IMG/VR virus record: IMGVR_UViG_3300042881_000563
Span: 1 to 29,321 of that record
DNA length: 29,321 nucleotides
Strand: one strand, 5' to 3'
From: a virus
Shown here: positions 28,716-29,321 of the stretch, piece after piece
Position numbering within the stretch: the first letter of the stretch is position 1
Layout of the letters: every line of letters starts with the position of its first letter
Program-made: the position numbers and the translations under genes
Notes under the pieces: model-generated
Told to the model about the DNA's origin: nothing
Seen by the model: the letters and a program-made list of their open reading frames with translations, nothing else
Database searches by the model: none

Positions 28716-28966
28716 TCCATTTTTAATAGTTTCTCAGACATAAGTAAAGCTCTTGTCAAGTCACCAATTGTCTGATCAAATAATAAACTCTTTACTGGAG
28801 ATCTATTAAGATTATAATTCTCTTTAAGATCTTCCGCTAATTTAGAAAATACTTTTCTAAGTTCAATAATTTCTTCTGACTCATTAATCTCTTCTGAGTC
28901 TAAACCAACTAAGATATCCCCAAAGGAATAGATCTTAGTTTCTTTAAAAGCTGCTTGCTCACTCAT
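28712..28966 (-). CDS. Small helical protein, 84 aa; faint resemblance to Acb2-type hook fold
   Basis: The protein is helical with a first helix EEIIELRKVFSKLAEDLKEN and a second region RSPVKSLLFDQTIGDLTRAL followed by LMSEKLL. The order ELRxxFxxLAxxL...xRxxxSL.....L..AL....K.L resembles the compact anti-CBASS/Thoeris sponge protein Acb2 (DUF7681-type hook fold), in which a helix pair ends in a SxAxTxLExAxMWAxxAI-like segment. The match is by eye and weak: the characteristic late Trp is absent. The neighbours (DUF3310-like, membrane protein) are typical early/middle accessory genes. Unknown function is the safe call. Confidence 0.65.
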   Translation of the reverse strand: MSEQAAFKETKIYSFGDILVGLDSEEINESEEIIELRKVFSKLAEDLKENYNLNRSPVKSLLFDQTIGDLTRALLMSEKLLKME

Positions 28967-29271
28967 AATCTATCAATTCTTCTTTGTAAATATACTAAAG
29001 CTTTTTGTAAATCTTCTTTTTTAGTAGAAGTTTTTTTACCAGCTCGTGCTAAATACTTTATAACATTCCCTAGATAAAAGTCTTCATCTAAACCCCAGGC
29101 TTCTAATACATTAAATACCTCATAAGTATTTCCTGCTCCACCATAATACTTGGGTCTATCAAGATTTACCAATCTATCTGTCAATGGTATCTGCTTAGAT
29201 ACTATCTTATCAAAGGGTGTATACATCTTACTGTTATACAAGTTCTCTGATTCTTCTGTAAAGTTTACCAT
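28963..29271 (-). CDS. DUF3310-like protein, 102 aa
   Basis: The C-terminal two thirds show the DUF3310 pattern: PKYYGGAGNTYEVFNVLEAW, then LDEDFYLGNVIKYLARAGKK, then KKEDLQKALVYLQRRIDRL. The GNxIKYLxRAGKK...EDLxKAxxYLxxxI motif is characteristic. Relatives include the T7 gp1.7 nucleotide kinase, though most members are uncharacterised, and a nucleotide-metabolism role is inferred only. The N-terminal 40 residues (NLYNSKMYTPFDKIVSKQIP) look specific to this lineage. It overlaps the upstream partial gene by 7 bases and the 84 aa gene by 4. Confidence 0.8.
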   Translation of the reverse strand: MVNFTEESENLYNSKMYTPFDKIVSKQIPLTDRLVNLDRPKYYGGAGNTYEVFNVLEAWGLDEDFYLGNVIKYLARAGKKTSTKKEDLQKALVYLQRRIDRL

Positions 29272-29321
29272 ACAATTGCAATGTCTCTTTCAGCAACCAT
29301 TAACTTCATTCCATCTTCTAG
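29265..29321 (-). CDS. C-terminal end of an unidentified gene, partial
   Basis: The last 18 codons (LEDGMKLMVAERDIAIVW, then TAA) enter from the right edge and overlap the DUF3310-like start by 7 bases. Too little is visible to suggest a family. The frame is supported by the stop-start overlap typical of this operon. Confidence 0.55.
   Translation of the reverse strand, partial: LEDGMKLMVAERDIAIVW

Noticed and set aside
1-29321. Stop-codon recoding, as in some crAss-like and Lak phages
   Set aside because: TAA, TAG and TGA all end genes at places where the next start follows within a few bases, and the family motifs read through without internal stops. The standard code explains the window.
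1-29321. tRNA genes, CRISPR arrays, insertion sequences, integrase or attachment sites
   Set aside because: No gap is large enough for a tRNA outside the coding frames, no regular repeat-spacer pattern was found, and no transposase or integrase motif appears in any frame.

Overview
The window is part of a tailed double-stranded DNA phage genome, and a phage of Bacteroidota is the most likely source. Every supported gene lies on the minus strand, so transcription runs from position 29321 towards 1. Genes are packed end to end, the sequence is AT-rich, and no gap exceeds about 120 bases. Evidence for a Bacteroidota host is a promoter of the TTG-N22-TATATTTG type at 19603-19635, A-rich leaders instead of Shine-Dalgarno sites before ATGs, and protein families I associate with crAss-like and other Bacteroidota phages (portal, terminase, PD-(D/E)XK nuclease, HU/IHF-like protein, tail-fibre anchors). 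I would call it crAss-like or a relative of that group with moderate confidence; the virion morphology cannot be read from this window. TAA, TAG and TGA are all used as real stops, so the standard bacterial code applies.

Layout in the direction of transcription. (1) 29321-28451: end of an unidentified gene, a DUF3310-like protein, a small protein that faintly resembles the Acb2 hook fold, and a two-helix membrane protein, closed by a strong terminator. (2) 28438-21996: adhesion module with a long fibre, small companion proteins, three paralogous proteins that share an N-terminal anchor beginning MDILNFISWI (one with collagen-like and carbohydrate-binding-like modules), and a widespread virion protein of 416 aa. 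(3) 21797-20168: lysis cassette of u-spanin, holin and amidase, followed by two small genes and a terminator. (4) 19635-8962: a promoter, then a DNA-binding and packaging operon (93 aa protein, winged helix, HU/IHF-like, Cys-cluster protein, PD-(D/E)XK nuclease, possible small terminase, large terminase, portal, scaffold, major capsid) that ends in a terminator.

(5) 8925-3443: a 341 aa conserved protein, then about a dozen small, very basic genes (some DUF5872- and DUF6321-like) and a head-tail connector-like protein. Many of these share a basic-Gly-Gly box, which also ends the portal protein. (6) 3440-1: a Dps-like protein with most ferroxidase residues, an abundant-looking Cys-rich 552 aa virion protein closed by a terminator, a 189 aa conserved protein, a 52 aa zinc-ribbon protein and the start of another Cys-rich structural protein.

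The most interesting signals are the shared basic-GG tag spread over otherwise unrelated virion-region genes, the Dps-like gene inside the structural module, the modular fibre-anchor family, the altered Walker A motif of the terminase, and the repeated stop-NN-ATG junctions. Several small genes (52, 12, 57, 52, 38 and 49 codons long without stop) fill apparent gaps exactly.
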